A stretch of 64,000 nt of DNA, from positions 434,001 through 498,000 of the forward strand of contig MERU01000002.1 of NCBI GenBank assembly GCA_001770725.1, read 5' to 3'. The DNA comes from Burkholderiales bacterium RIFCSPHIGHO2_01_FULL_63_240 (GTDB taxonomy: Bacteria; Pseudomonadota; Gammaproteobacteria; Burkholderiales; Burkholderiaceae_C). This document shows positions 1-8,996 of the stretch, in pieces. Both the position numbers and the translations under genes were made by a program. Under the pieces are notes generated by a model, which saw only the letters and a program-made list of their open reading frames with translations, had not been told where the DNA came from and did no database searches. Every line of letters starts with the position of its first letter. The stretch's first letter is position 1.

Positions 1-2060
1 CCGATGTAGCCCACGGAGGTCTGCATGGGGTCGGGCTGACGGGGGCCGCCCTTTTGCTGCTTGCCGCCACCTTGGGGGCCGCCTTGGTCCTGATCGGGGC
101 GACCAAAACCGGAGGTGATGCGCTTGGAGCCGCTCTTGACGAAGCGGCGATCGAACGTCTGCTCCAGCGGATTGGGGATCGGACCGAAGTGATCGTCTTC
201 GTCATGGTCGTGCGGCCCCTGCGGCGCGCGGTCTGCCCCATGGCTGCGCGGCGGACGTTGGCCTTGCTGGCCACCCTGCCCGCCCTGACCTTGTTGAGGA
301 CGGCCACCCTGGTTCGGGCCGCCATGGGGGCCGTTCGGGCCATTCTGACCGTTGCCACGCCCCTGCTTGCCACCGCGCTGGCCTTGCTGCCCCTGCGGGT
401 GCTGACCGCCTTGCTGGCCGCCACGCTGACCTTGCTGGGCCTTGTGCTGCCCCTGACCCTGACCTTGCGGCCCCTGGCCCTTGTTCTTGCCATGGCCTTG
501 CGGACCCCGGTCCTGCTCCTGGCGGTCCATGCCGGCCAGCGACTTCACGGCGCGGACATCGGACTCACCCAGCTCGACCCAGACCCCGCGACGCAGGCCG
601 CGCGGCAGCACGATGGCGCCGTAGCGCACCCGGATCAGGCGGTTGACCGTCAGGCCGACCGCGTCGAACAGCTTGCGCACCTCGCGATTGCGCCCTTCGG
701 TGATCACGACGCGATACCACTGGTTCACGCCCTCACCCAGGCCCTTGCTGACAGACAGGAAGGATGCCGCCTGGCCTTCGATTTCGACGCCGGTGAGCAG
801 GCGCTCGCGCGAGGCCTCGTCCAGCGTACCCAGCACGCGGACCGCGTACTCGCGCTCCACGCCAAAGCGAGGGTGCATGAGCTGGTTGGCCAGTTCACCC
901 GAGTTCGTGAACAGCAGCAGGCCTTCGGTGTTGAGGTCCAGGCGACCCACCGACATCCACTTGCCGTTCTGCAGGCGCGGCAGGCGACGGAACACCGTCG
1001 GGCGGCCTTGCGGGTCGTCGTGGGTGACGACCTCACCCACGGGCTTGTGATAAGCCAGGATGCGGGCCGCTGGCGGTGCGATGCGAACCTTGATGGGCTT
1101 GCCCGCCACCTTGACGCGGTCGCCATGCGAAATGCGCTGGCCGATGTGGGCGACCTGGTCATTGACCTCGATGCGCCCCTCTTCGATCATTTTCTCGATG
1201 TCGCGACGCGAACCCACACCCGACTGGGCCAACACCTTCTGCAGCTTGGGCGCATCGGGCTCGGGGCGCAGCACGCGCTTGTAAGGACCGGAAGCCTCGG
1301 CATCTTCGCCTTCGGATTCTTCTTCATGCGCCTTGTCGAACTCACCCGACAGCAGCTCGGCGAACACCTCGCTGGCCTGTTGCTCGGCCATGGCCGAACG
1401 GCGATTGAGGCGCAACTCAGTGCCGTCGTCTTCGCCTTCGGCGAAGGCTGCCGACTCATCGGCCGACTCGCTCGCCCCATCAACCGACAGTTGGGCCTCG
1501 CCCTCGGGGCGCGGGCCGCGATTGCGACGGCGCTCGCGGCGATCGCCACGACCACCTCGGCTCTCGCGGTCTTCACGCCCGCCGGAGCCACCTTCGCCGG
1601 CGCTTTGGGCTTCGCCCGACGCATCACCGGTCGCTTCGGCTTCGAAAGCAACGGTCGGCGCAACAGCGGGCGCGGCCACCGACTCGGCCGGCAAGGCCGA
1701 GACACCCTGCTCATCAGACGATGCAACCGCTTGCGCTGCCACATCCTCGACCGCCTTGCGACGAGGTGCGCGTTTGCGCGCCGGCGCAGCGCCATCGGCC
1801 TGCACGTCAGCCACCGGCTGGGCAACCGGGGCTTCAACGGCGGCCACGGCCTCGGCCGCGTCCACGTCCACCTTGCGGCGCCGCGGGGCACGCTTGGGCG
1901 CATCGGCTTCGGCTGCCGGCGCAGTGCCGGCGGTTTCGACCGAGGCCGCCTCGGCAGCTTCCGCGGCCTTGGTGCGACGGGCGCGCTTGGGTTTGACCGC
2001 CTCTTCGGAGGCAGGTGCGCTGTCTTGATCGTCAGGCATGGGCAGGGAATCGGTGGTCAT
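1..2060 (-). CDS. rluB: 23S rRNA pseudouridine synthase RluB (3' end outside window)
   Basis: Isomerises a uridine to pseudouridine in the 23S rRNA peptidyl-transferase region (RluB role, equivalent to E. coli U2605, known from the family). The 686 visible residues run past the left window end. Residues 1 to about 265 are a low-complexity Ala/Lys/Arg/Glu extension with basic motifs (KPKRARRTK, KRAPRRRK, RKRAPRRK). An S4 RNA-binding domain follows at about 268-330 and the catalytic domain with GRLDLNTEG, whose Asp is residue 375. From about residue 505 comes a Gln/Gly-rich tail of at least 180 residues. Typical RluB has about 290 residues, so this one is more than twice that. The start ATG overlaps the scpB stop (ATGA), indicating translational coupling. 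Family assignment is strong; RluB rather than RluE/RluF rests on the scpB neighbourhood. Confidence 0.93.
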   Translation of the reverse strand, partial: MTTDSLPMPDDQDSAPASEEAVKPKRARRTKAAEAAEAASVETAGTAPAAEADAPKRAPRRRKVDVDAAEAVAAVEAPVAQPVADVQADGAAPARKRAPRRKAVEDVAAQAVASSDEQGVSALPAESVAAPAVAPTVAFEAEATGDASGEAQSAGEGGSGGREDRESRGGRGDRRERRRNRGPRPEGEAQLSVDGASESADESAAFAEGEDDGTELRLNRRSAMAEQQASEVFAELLSGEFDKAHEEESEGEDAEASGPYKRVLRPEPDAPKLQKVLAQSGVGSRRDIEKMIEEGRIEVNDQVAHIGQRISHGDRVKVAGKPIKVRIAPPAARILAYHKPVGEVVTHDDPQGRPTVFRRLPRLQNGKWMSVGRLDLNTEGLLLFTNSGELANQLMHPRFGVEREYAVRVLGTLDEASRERLLTGVEIEGQAASFLSVSKGLGEGVNQWYRVVITEGRNREVRKLFDAVGLTVNRLIRVRYGAIVLPRGLRRGVWVELGESDVRAVKSLAGMDRQEQDRGPQGHGKNKGQGPQGQGQGQHKAQQGQRGGQQGGQHPQGQQGQRGGKQGRGNGQNGPNGPHGGPNQGGRPQQGQGGQGGQQGQRPPRSHGADRAPQGPHDHDEDDHFGPIPNPLEQTFDRRFVKSGSKRITSGFGRPDQDQGGPQGGGKQQKGGPRQPDPMQTSVGYI

Positions 2061-2821
2061 GGAGAGGGGGAATCGGGTTCGGGTTCGTCGGGCGGCGCCG
2101 ACACGGGCTCACCCGGGGCATCCGGGGCGGTGGAGATGTCGCTCGCCTCTGGAGCTTGCGGAGCTTCCAGGGCTTCCAGGGCTTCTGGGGCGGCGTCGGC
2201 CTGGGCAAAAGGTTCGGAAACGGGCTCGGCCACGGACTCGCCGGCGGCCTCAGCCACTGGCTCTTGCGCGTCAAGCCCAGGCAGCAGCGCCTGGCCGACC
2301 GGCAGCCCATCGAGGGTGGGCAACTGCGACAGGGAGGACAGGCCCATGTCATCGAGGAACTGGCGGGTGGTCGCGAACAAAGCGGGCCGGCCGGGGGCGT
2401 CGCGGTGACCGATGACCTCGACCCAGCCACGGTCCTCGAGCTGCTTGACGATGTGCGAGCTCACCGTCACGCCGCGGATGTCCTCGATGTCACCCCGGGT
2501 CACGGGTTGCTTGTAGGCGACGATCGCCAGGGTTTCGAGCGTGGCCCGCGAGTACTTTGGAGGTTTTTCGGGGTGCAGGCGATCCAGGTGAGCCTGAACG
2601 TCAGGACGAGTCTGGAAACGCCAACCCGAGCCCACTTCGACCAGCTCCACGCCGCGGCCTGCCCACTGCTCGCGGATGCCGCCCAGCATGGCCAGGACGC
2701 CATCGGCCGAAACCGTGTCGTCGAAAAGCTGGCGCATCTCGCGCAGCGACATGGGCTGGTGCGAGCACAGGAGCGCGGCTTCTAGGATGCGGGTTGCATC
2801 CGGCGTTTCAAGGATGTCCAT
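2057..2821 (-). CDS. scpB: Segregation and condensation protein B
   Basis: ScpB is the winged-helix (kite) subunit that pairs with kleisin ScpA and SMC or MksB-type ATPases in chromosome condensation. The 254-residue product opens MDILETPDATRILEAAL, followed by the two winged-helix domains to about residue 190 (ALETLAIVAYKQPVTRGDIE and RGWVEVIGHRDAPGRPAL are typical). A Pro/Ala/Glu-rich tail fills the last 60 residues. The frame stays open 53 codons upstream of this ATG, but those codons do not resemble ScpB, so I start at 2821. No scpA is adjacent; the next gene upstream is rluD. It is coupled to rluB by a 4-base overlap. Confidence 0.9.
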   Translation of the reverse strand: MDILETPDATRILEAALLCSHQPMSLREMRQLFDDTVSADGVLAMLGGIREQWAGRGVELVEVGSGWRFQTRPDVQAHLDRLHPEKPPKYSRATLETLAIVAYKQPVTRGDIEDIRGVTVSSHIVKQLEDRGWVEVIGHRDAPGRPALFATTRQFLDDMGLSSLSQLPTLDGLPVGQALLPGLDAQEPVAEAAGESVAEPVSEPFAQADAAPEALEALEAPQAPEASDISTAPDAPGEPVSAPPDEPEPDSPSP

Positions 2822-3132
2822 CTCGGCGATGTGAGCTGCCCGCTCGCATGGCGGCGATTTCGGGCGGGGCGACGGCACTCGACCGTGGCGGCTCGGCTCA
2901 TTTCCATGCGAAAAGCATGAAACGCACAGCCAGCGACGGGGCGCCGTTCGTGTTCGGCCGCCTGGCGGCCTTCGGTCCATTCAACAATCAGGGGGTGCCT
3001 GGGAGGCGATGGCGGGCGACCCACGCTGACGCAACCTGCGCCCACCGGGTTGGCCCGTCCGACACGCCTGGGAAGCAGGCGCGCCATGACAGAAACCTGT
3101 CTTTGTTCGAACCACTATACACCAGTTTCCAC
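2822..3132. other. Intergenic region between scpB and rluD (311 bases), no gene seen
   Basis: No credible coding frame. It holds two short dyads: CATGC-GAAAA-GCATG at 2905-2919 and GGCCGCC-T-GGCGGCC at 2956-2970, neither followed by a U run. Minus strand carries TATAGT (complement of 3114-3119) which could be the -10 of an scpB-rluB transcript with a leader near 290 bases, but no good -35 is present, so this is only a candidate. Confidence 0.4.
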
Positions 3133-4257
3133 TCAAACGCCCGAACCGACTTTTGCGGCCTCGCCCTCAAGCGCCGACCAGGCAGCGGCCATGTCGGCAG
3201 GCAAAGGCGCCTCAAAGCGCATGGCCTCGCCGGTGATGGGGTGCACAAAACCCAGCCGCGCGGCGTGAAGGGCCTGCCGAGTCATCCCCAGGAGGGGCGC
3301 GCCCCCATACAACGCATCCGCGACCAGCGGATGCCGACGGCTGCTCAGGTGAACGCGAATCTGGTGGGTGCGGCCCGTGTGCAAGGTGCACAACACCCCG
3401 CTGACCCAGCGCGCGGGCCGCGCGTCTTCGCTTCGGCCGGACGGCGGCGCTTCCTGCACCTGGGCGCACAGCAAGCGCTGCACATCCGTGCGCGCCGGCT
3501 TGCCGGATGGCACCACCGCCATGCGCACGCGGGTGACCGGGTCGCGCCCGATCGACGACGACACGCTCTCCGATTCGGGGGCCTGGCCATGCACGAGCGC
3601 CAGGTACTGTCGCTTGACCTCTCGGGCCGCGATGGCACGGCTGAGCGCGGTCACGGCCTCCAGGGTCTTGCCCACGACCATGAGCCCGCTGGTGTCCTTG
3701 TCGAGGCGATGCACGATGCCCGCCCGCGGCAGGCTGGCCGCGCCGACGTGGTGCGCCAGCAAACCGTTCATGAGGGTGCCGGACCAGTTGCCGGCGGCCG
3801 GATGGACCACCAGGCCCGCCGGCTTGTCGACCACCAGCAGGTGCTCGTCCTCGAAGACGATGGGCAGCGCCATCGGTTCAGGCACGAAGGCCTGGCTCTG
3901 CGCGGTGGCCTGCAGGACGATGTCGACCACCTGCCCTTGCGCCACCTTGCGCGAGGCCGAGGTGACGACCTGCCCCGAAACCTGGACCGCACCCGCTTCG
4001 ATCAGGCCTTTGAGGTGGCTGCGAGAGTAGGCCGGGATGCGCGCACTGAGCCAGGCATCCAGGCGCTGACCATGCCCCCCGGGCTCCACCTCCAGTTGCC
4101 GCGCGCCCGTGGGGGAAGCCTCTTCGGCACGCAAAGGCGCCGCCAGCCCTTCCAGGCCCTCGTCGTCTTCGGCGACGTCATCGAGGAGCCCGGCCTCAAC
4201 GGAGCTTGAAAGAGGGGGCGAAGGCACCAGGGAAGGATCGGAACGGCGTCGAGACAT
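3133..4257 (-). CDS. rluD: 23S rRNA pseudouridine(1911/1915/1917) synthase RluD
   Basis: RluD modifies three uridines in helix 69 of 23S rRNA, important for subunit joining (family knowledge). The 374-residue protein has an acidic N-terminal extension of about 55 residues, an S4 domain (GQRLDAWLSARIPAYSRS, about 64-125) and the RluA-type catalytic domain with the signature GIVHRLDKDTSG, Asp186 being the nucleophile position. The C-terminal TGRTHQIRVHLSSRRHPLVAD motif is intact. It is transcribed divergently from bamD, an arrangement common in proteobacteria, which supports RluD over RluA/RluC. The start is the ATG at 4257, 17 or so bases below a possible -10. Confidence 0.94.
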   Translation of the reverse strand: MSRRRSDPSLVPSPPLSSSVEAGLLDDVAEDDEGLEGLAAPLRAEEASPTGARQLEVEPGGHGQRLDAWLSARIPAYSRSHLKGLIEAGAVQVSGQVVTSASRKVAQGQVVDIVLQATAQSQAFVPEPMALPIVFEDEHLLVVDKPAGLVVHPAAGNWSGTLMNGLLAHHVGAASLPRAGIVHRLDKDTSGLMVVGKTLEAVTALSRAIAAREVKRQYLALVHGQAPESESVSSSIGRDPVTRVRMAVVPSGKPARTDVQRLLCAQVQEAPPSGRSEDARPARWVSGVLCTLHTGRTHQIRVHLSSRRHPLVADALYGGAPLLGMTRQALHAARLGFVHPITGEAMRFEAPLPADMAAAWSALEGEAAKVGSGV

Positions 4258-4344
4258 GGAGTGCGTGAGCGACTAGCTTCTATACTGCGCACTCTGGCGC
4301 TGCAAGGCGGGATTGAAGGCGGCACAAACCGCCCCTGACACAAC
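4258..4344. promoter_or_regulatory. Divergent rluD/bamD promoter region
   Basis: The 87 bases between the two start codons contain overlapping -10-like hexamers: TATACT on the plus strand (4281-4286) and TATAGA on the minus strand over the same bases. The minus-strand hexamer has TTGCAG 15 bases upstream. Shared bases would make the two polymerases compete. No strong -35 is visible for bamD. Confidence 0.4.
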
Positions 4345-5214
4345 GTGAAACTGCTGAAGACCACCCCGAAGACCCCGATGACCGAATCCTCGCGTGGCTT
4401 GCTGGCCGCCTTCCTGGCGATGTGCATGAGCGTGATGTTGGTGGCCTGCGGCTCAACGCCCCAGGATGAATTCGCCAACATCGCATCGGACAAATTGTAC
4501 GCAGACGCCAAGGACGATGCCGCCGAAGGCAACTACGAACTGGCGATCAAGAAGCTCGAGAAGGTCGAAGCCCGCGCTTCGGGCACCCTTTTGTCGCAGC
4601 AGGCTCAGATCGACCTGGCCTACGCTTACTTCCGCACCGGCGAAAAGGCCCAGGCCCTGGCCAAGCTTGACCGCTTCATCCGCCTGCACCCCACCAGCCC
4701 CGCGCTGGACTACGCCTTCTACCTGCAAGGCCTGGTGAACTTCAACGAAAACCTCGGCCTGTTCGGCAAGCTCTCGCGCCAGGACCTGGCCGAGCGGGAC
4801 CAGCAGGCCTCGCGCGATGCCTACGAGTCGTTCAAGCAGGTGGTCGAGCGCTTCCCCCAGTCGCGCTACGCCGAAGACGCACGCCTGCGCATGAACCACA
4901 TCGTGAACTCGCTGGCCGCTGGCGAAGTGCACGTGGCCCGCTACTACCTGCGCCGCGGCGCCTACCTGGCTGCAGCCAACCGGGCCCAGCAGGCCGTCAA
5001 GGAATACAACCAGTCGCCCGCGACGGAAGAAGGCCTGTTCATCATGGCCCAGGCCTATGACAAGCTGGGCCTGATCCAGCTTCGGGATGACTCGTTGCGC
5101 GTGCTGCGCCAGAGCTTCCCGAACAGCGAGTTCCTGTCTGCCGACGTGGCCAGCAACGCAGGCGTGGCCCCAGCGGCCAGCAAGGCCAAGAAGCCCTGGT
5201 GGCAGCTCTGGTGA
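4345..5214 (+). CDS. bamD: Outer membrane assembly lipoprotein BamD
   Basis: BamD is the essential lipoprotein partner of BamA in the beta-barrel assembly machine on the periplasmic face of the outer membrane. The product begins with a basic n-region and a hydrophobic stretch ending in the lipobox LVAC-GS (lipidated Cys35), followed by five tetratricopeptide-like repeats (for example NYELAIKKLEKVEARASG and YAYFRTGEKAQALAKLDRFI). Length of 289 is slightly above the usual 240-270. The start is uncertain: GTG at 4345 is the longest, ATG at 4378 gives a shorter signal peptide; neither has a clear ribosome-binding site. The stop codon abuts that of aceK on the other strand with no gap. Confidence 0.93.
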   Translation: MKLLKTTPKTPMTESSRGLLAAFLAMCMSVMLVACGSTPQDEFANIASDKLYADAKDDAAEGNYELAIKKLEKVEARASGTLLSQQAQIDLAYAYFRTGEKAQALAKLDRFIRLHPTSPALDYAFYLQGLVNFNENLGLFGKLSRQDLAERDQQASRDAYESFKQVVERFPQSRYAEDARLRMNHIVNSLAAGEVHVARYYLRRGAYLAAANRAQQAVKEYNQSPATEEGLFIMAQAYDKLGLIQLRDDSLRVLRQSFPNSEFLSADVASNAGVAPAASKAKKPWWQLW

Positions 5215-7116
5215 TCAGTCGCCGGCGCCAGCGTCACCGCTGGTGAAACCGGTGAGCCGCCCCTGGTCGTGCACCTTCGCGCCAAGGGGTTGCACGTCCA
5301 CCGGCTCTTCGACGGGCGCGACCTCGGCAGAGGCCGACGAGACCGGTGTCGTCTGGATCTGGTGAATGAAGCGGCGCGAGCGGTCGTACGGGAAAACGTC
5401 GTGCACGTAACCGGCCTGGATGCGCTCCTTGCGCTCCTGCCAGAAGGCGGGATCGAGCAGGTCGGCGTGGTGCTGCATGAAGATCTGCCTGACCCGCGGA
5501 TCGCCCAGCAGGAAGGGCCCGAAGGTCTCGGGGAAGACGTCGTGCGGGCCGACCGAGTACCAGATCTCGCCTGACATCTCCTCTTCTTCGTTGCGCGGCT
5601 CGGGCACCTTGCGGAAGTTGCAGTCGGTGACGTATTCGATCTCGTCGTAGTCGTAGAACACGACCTTGCCGTTGCGCGTGACGCCGAAGTTCTTCCAGAG
5701 CATGTCGCCGGGGAAGATGTTGGCCGCCACCAGGTCCTTCAGGGCGTTGCCGTACTCGATGACGGCGTGCTCCAGCGACTCGCCTTCGGCTTCCTGGATG
5801 TAGATGTTGAGCGGCACCATGCGGCGCTCGATGTAGAGGTGCTTGAGGATCAGCACCTGGCCGTCTTCGTCTTCCTCCATCACGCTGGGCGCGAACTTCT
5901 TGAGCTCTTCGATCAGCTCGTCGTCGAAGCGGTTGCGCGGGAAAGCCACGTTGGTGAACTCCAGCGAGTCGGCCATGCGCCCGACGCGGTCGTGGTGCTT
6001 CACGAGCAGGTACTTGCTCATGATGCCTTCGCGCGTGGTTTCCTTTTGAGGTGGGAAGTAGTCCTTGATGACCTTGAAGACGAACGGGTAGGACGGCAGG
6101 TCGAACACCAGCATCACCATGCCCTTGATGCCGGGCGCGATGCGGAACTTGTCGCTGGAGTGGCGCAGGTGAAAAAGGAAGTCGCGGTAGAACAGGTTCT
6201 TGCCGTGCTTTTGCAGGCCGATGGCGCTGTAGAGCTCGCCGCGGGGCTTGCGCGGCATCAGCGTGCGCAGGAACTGCACGTAGGCCGATGGCACCGGCAT
6301 GTAGACCATGAAGTAGGCCCGCGCGAAGCTGAACAGCGCCAGCAGGTCGTCTTCGCCGAAGAGCGCGGCGTCGATGTAGAGCCGGCTCTTGGAGTTGTGC
6401 AGGATGGGGATGGCGAAAGGCAGGCTGCGAAAGCCATTGACCACCTTGCCGACGATGTAGGCGCCCTTGTTGCGGAAGAACAGGGAGTTCAGGACCTGGA
6501 TCTGGAAGTTGGTGCGCAGGCGAACGCTGCCGACCTGCTCGAGCAAGGCCTCGTAGACGAAGCCGATGTCTCGGTCAAGGTCGTCGAATGCCAGGTTCAG
6601 CTCGTAGCTCTCGACGATGGTCTTGAGCATCTGACGCAGGTTCTCGCGCGTGGGGTAGTAGGCGCGGAAGGTGCCGCCCGTGCCCTCGTCCTCGTCGTCG
6701 ATGTACTCGGTGGACACCGCTGGCCGCACGAAGATGAAATCGTTGCGGTAGTACTTGCGGTGCAGGATCTTGATGGTGACCGAGTTGAAGAAGGTCTCGG
6801 CCAACTCGGGCTGTTTGTGCCCGGTCAGCAGGCCGATGTAGAACAGCTTGATCTGGTGCCAGACCTCCATGGGCAGCGTGCTGGCGCCATAGTCCTGCTC
6901 CAGTCGCTCGACCGACTCGTCCACACGCAGGTCGTAGAACTCGATGCGGGCACGCTGCGCCGTCTGCTGGCCGTGCCAGTCGGCCTGCTCGAAGCGCTTT
7001 TTTGCCTGGGCCGTGGTCTCCGAGAAGATCTTGTAGTGGCGGTCGAAGCCGTCCAGCAAGGCGCGGGCGATCTCGAAGACCCGTGGGTCGGTGAGCTGTT
7101 GCGGGAACATCGTCAT
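5215..7116 (-). CDS. aceK: Isocitrate dehydrogenase kinase/phosphatase
   Basis: AceK phosphorylates and dephosphorylates isocitrate dehydrogenase, switching carbon between the TCA cycle and the glyoxylate bypass during growth on acetate or fatty acids. The 633-residue sequence is recognisable throughout ([18 protein letters not shown] near the N-terminus; [46 protein letters not shown]) and slightly longer than the 578 of E. coli because of a C-terminal extension of about 45 residues. Its ATG shares one base with the can stop (TGATG), so the two are one transcript. No aceA or aceB is in the window. It is convergent with bamD, stop codons touching. Confidence 0.96.
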   Translation of the reverse strand: MTMFPQQLTDPRVFEIARALLDGFDRHYKIFSETTAQAKKRFEQADWHGQQTAQRARIEFYDLRVDESVERLEQDYGASTLPMEVWHQIKLFYIGLLTGHKQPELAETFFNSVTIKILHRKYYRNDFIFVRPAVSTEYIDDEDEGTGGTFRAYYPTRENLRQMLKTIVESYELNLAFDDLDRDIGFVYEALLEQVGSVRLRTNFQIQVLNSLFFRNKGAYIVGKVVNGFRSLPFAIPILHNSKSRLYIDAALFGEDDLLALFSFARAYFMVYMPVPSAYVQFLRTLMPRKPRGELYSAIGLQKHGKNLFYRDFLFHLRHSSDKFRIAPGIKGMVMLVFDLPSYPFVFKVIKDYFPPQKETTREGIMSKYLLVKHHDRVGRMADSLEFTNVAFPRNRFDDELIEELKKFAPSVMEEDEDGQVLILKHLYIERRMVPLNIYIQEAEGESLEHAVIEYGNALKDLVAANIFPGDMLWKNFGVTRNGKVVFYDYDEIEYVTDCNFRKVPEPRNEEEEMSGEIWYSVGPHDVFPETFGPFLLGDPRVRQIFMQHHADLLDPAFWQERKERIQAGYVHDVFPYDRSRRFIHQIQTTPVSSASAEVAPVEEPVDVQPLGAKVHDQGRLTGFTSGDAGAGD

Positions 7117-7814
7117 CAGCGTGACTCGGTGGGGGTGGCGGATCCGGGCTGCGTGTAGCGCTGCTGCAATCGGGCCAGGGCCTCGTCGAACACGGTTTGC
7201 ACCTGATCGGACGAGGCGACGGTCATGCGCAGGTCGTTGATCAGGCCATTATGCAAGCCGTATACCCAGCCATGGATGACCACCTCCTGCCCCCGCTGCC
7301 AGGCGTCGTGCACCACCGTGGTCTCGCAGACGTTGCGGCACTGCGCCAGCACGTTGAGCTCGCACAGGGCATTGAGGCGCGCCGGGCCGTCCGGCACGGT
7401 GTTCAGCCAGTCCTGATGGGTGTTGCGCACGTCCTTGACGTGGCGAAGCCAGTTGTCGGCCAGGCCGATGCGGATGTCGTTCATGGCCGCGTTGACGCCG
7501 CTGCAGCCGTAGTGCCCCACCACCATGATGTGCTTGACCTTGAGCGAGTCGATGGCGAACTCCATCACCGACAGGCAGTTGAGGTCGGTGTGCACGACCA
7601 CGTTCGCCACATTGCGGTGCACGAAGAGCTCGCCCGGCAGCAGGCCGCAGATTTCATTGGCCGGCACGCGGCTGTCGCTGCAGCCGATCCAGAGGTACTC
7701 CGGGGACTGCTGCTTTTGCAGTCTGCTGAAAAAACCGGGCGTGCGCTGCTCGATGTCTCGGGCCCAGGCACGGTTGCTGTCGAAGAGGTGGGTAAGGGAA
7801 TGCTGGTCGCTCAT
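7116..7814 (-). CDS. can: Beta-class carbonic anhydrase
   Basis: Interconverts CO2 and bicarbonate in the cytoplasm, supplying bicarbonate for carboxylases. The 232-residue protein carries the zinc ligands and catalytic pair of beta-class enzymes: Cys45-x-Asp47 in CSDSR, and His101/Cys104 in HYGC. Length and motifs fit Can/CynT of Gram-negative bacteria. The frame is open further upstream but [17 protein letters not shown] is the usual N-terminus of the family, so the start is 7814. First gene of can-aceK. A -10-like TACACT ends 7 bases before the ATG, so the message would have almost no leader. Confidence 0.96.
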   Translation of the reverse strand: MSDQHSLTHLFDSNRAWARDIEQRTPGFFSRLQKQQSPEYLWIGCSDSRVPANEICGLLPGELFVHRNVANVVVHTDLNCLSVMEFAIDSLKVKHIMVVGHYGCSGVNAAMNDIRIGLADNWLRHVKDVRNTHQDWLNTVPDGPARLNALCELNVLAQCRNVCETTVVHDAWQRGQEVVIHGWVYGLHNGLINDLRMTVASSDQVQTVFDEALARLQQRYTQPGSATPTESR

Positions 7815-7883
7815 GCCCTGGAGTGTAGACAAGCCCGCCGGGGTGGCAAGCGCCGAACGCGTCACGCGGGCACAATCGACCGC
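7815..7883. promoter_or_regulatory. Divergent can / MBL-hydrolase promoters, both near-leaderless
   Basis: Only 69 bases separate the two starts. On the minus strand TTGCCA (7844-7849) and TACACT (7822-7827) are spaced by 16 bases, with the can ATG 7 bases beyond. On the plus strand CACAAT (7871-7876) ends 7 bases before the ATG at 7884; its -35 is not recognisable. If sigma-70 uses these hexamers, transcription would start at or within two bases of each start codon. Confidence 0.5.
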
Positions 7884-8996
7884 ATGAGCAGCACCGCCCC
7901 ACCCGCTTTCACCCCAGTTGCCGACGTCCCAGTTGCCGACACCCCGATCGCCTACCCCTGGGGCGACCACCTGCCCGCCACCGGCGAGCTCACGGCACTG
8001 CGCCCGGGCCTGCAATGGCTGCGCATGCCCTTGCCCTTCGCGCTCAACCACATCAACCTGTGGGTGCTGGACGACCCGATGGCCGGTCAGCCGGGCTGGA
8101 TGGTGGTGGACGCGGGCATCGCCTCCGAGCCCATCCGGCAGGCATGGCAGGCACTGTGGCAGGGCCCGCTGTCGGGTGCACCCTTGCGCCGCGTGCTGGT
8201 GACCCACATGCACCCGGACCACGTCGGCAACGCGGACTGGCTGATCGAGCACTTCAGCACACCCGACCACCCAGCGCGCTTGTGGATGAGCGCCACCGAC
8301 CACCTCGCGGCCTTGCAGGCGTGTGAGGCGACGTCATCGCAGGGTGGAGAGCGCGCAGCCGCGTTCTTTGCCAGCCATGGCCTGAGCCGCGCAGAGGACC
8401 TGGCCAAGATCCGCGAGCGCAGTGGCTACTACCGCGCCCTGGTGCCGAGCGTGCCGCGCGTGCACCACCGGCTGATCGACGGGCTGCAACTCGACATCGG
8501 CGACAGGCGCTGGCGCTGCATCGCCGGGTACGGGCACAGCCCCGAGCACATCGCCCTGCACAACGAGCGCGACGGCCTGCTGATCTCGGGCGACATGCTG
8601 CTGCCATCGATCTCGACCAACGTCAGCGTCTACGAGATGGAGCCCGAGGGTGACCCGCTGGGTCTGTTCCTGGCCTCGATCGCCCGCATGCTGGACCTGC
8701 CGGCGGACACGCTCGCCCTGCCCTCGCACGGGCGCCCGTTCACAGGCATCCATGCGCGCATCCGCCAGCTGCAGCAGCACCACGACGAGCGCCTGGGCGA
8801 GGTCATCCAGGCTTGTCGCCAGGCGCCCTCGTCGGCGGCAGACATGCTGCCGGTGCTGTTCAAGCGCCCCCTGGACCTGCACCAGACCACCTTCGCCATG
8901 GGCGAGGCAATCGCGCACCTGAACCACCTGTGGCAGCGGGGCGAACTCACGCGAGAACGGGATCAGGCAGGCGTCTGGCGCTTCACTCGGGGATGA
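7884..8996 (+). CDS. Metallo-beta-lactamase-fold hydrolase
   Basis: Binuclear-metal hydrolase of unknown substrate. The 370-residue protein has the superfamily metal site HMHPDH (in VTHMHPDHVGNADW), a further His in GHSPEHIALH and the bridging Asp in ISGDMLLPS. The C-terminal 100 residues form a helical cap of the type seen in MBL proteins annotated as hydroxyacylglutathione-hydrolase-like. An N-terminal stretch of about 45 residues precedes the fold. The ATG at 7884 is preferred because the family-like sequence begins soon after; a much longer upstream reading frame runs antisense to can and is not credible. The last 14 bases overlap the convergent YgjP gene. Confidence 0.85.
   Translation: MSSTAPPAFTPVADVPVADTPIAYPWGDHLPATGELTALRPGLQWLRMPLPFALNHINLWVLDDPMAGQPGWMVVDAGIASEPIRQAWQALWQGPLSGAPLRRVLVTHMHPDHVGNADWLIEHFSTPDHPARLWMSATDHLAALQACEATSSQGGERAAAFFASHGLSRAEDLAKIRERSGYYRALVPSVPRVHHRLIDGLQLDIGDRRWRCIAGYGHSPEHIALHNERDGLLISGDMLLPSISTNVSVYEMEPEGDPLGLFLASIARMLDLPADTLALPSHGRPFTGIHARIRQLQQHHDERLGEVIQACRQAPSSAADMLPVLFKRPLDLHQTTFAMGEAIAHLNHLWQRGELTRERDQAGVWRFTRG

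Noticed and set aside
54..2408. A 784-residue open frame on the plus strand opposite rluB and scpB
   Set aside because: It mirrors the codon bias of the minus-strand genes and has no recognisable domain; rluB and scpB are clear on the other strand.
2956..2970. GGCCGCC/GGCGGCC hairpin as the rluD terminator
   Set aside because: It lies about 165 bases after the rluD stop and has no U run on either strand.
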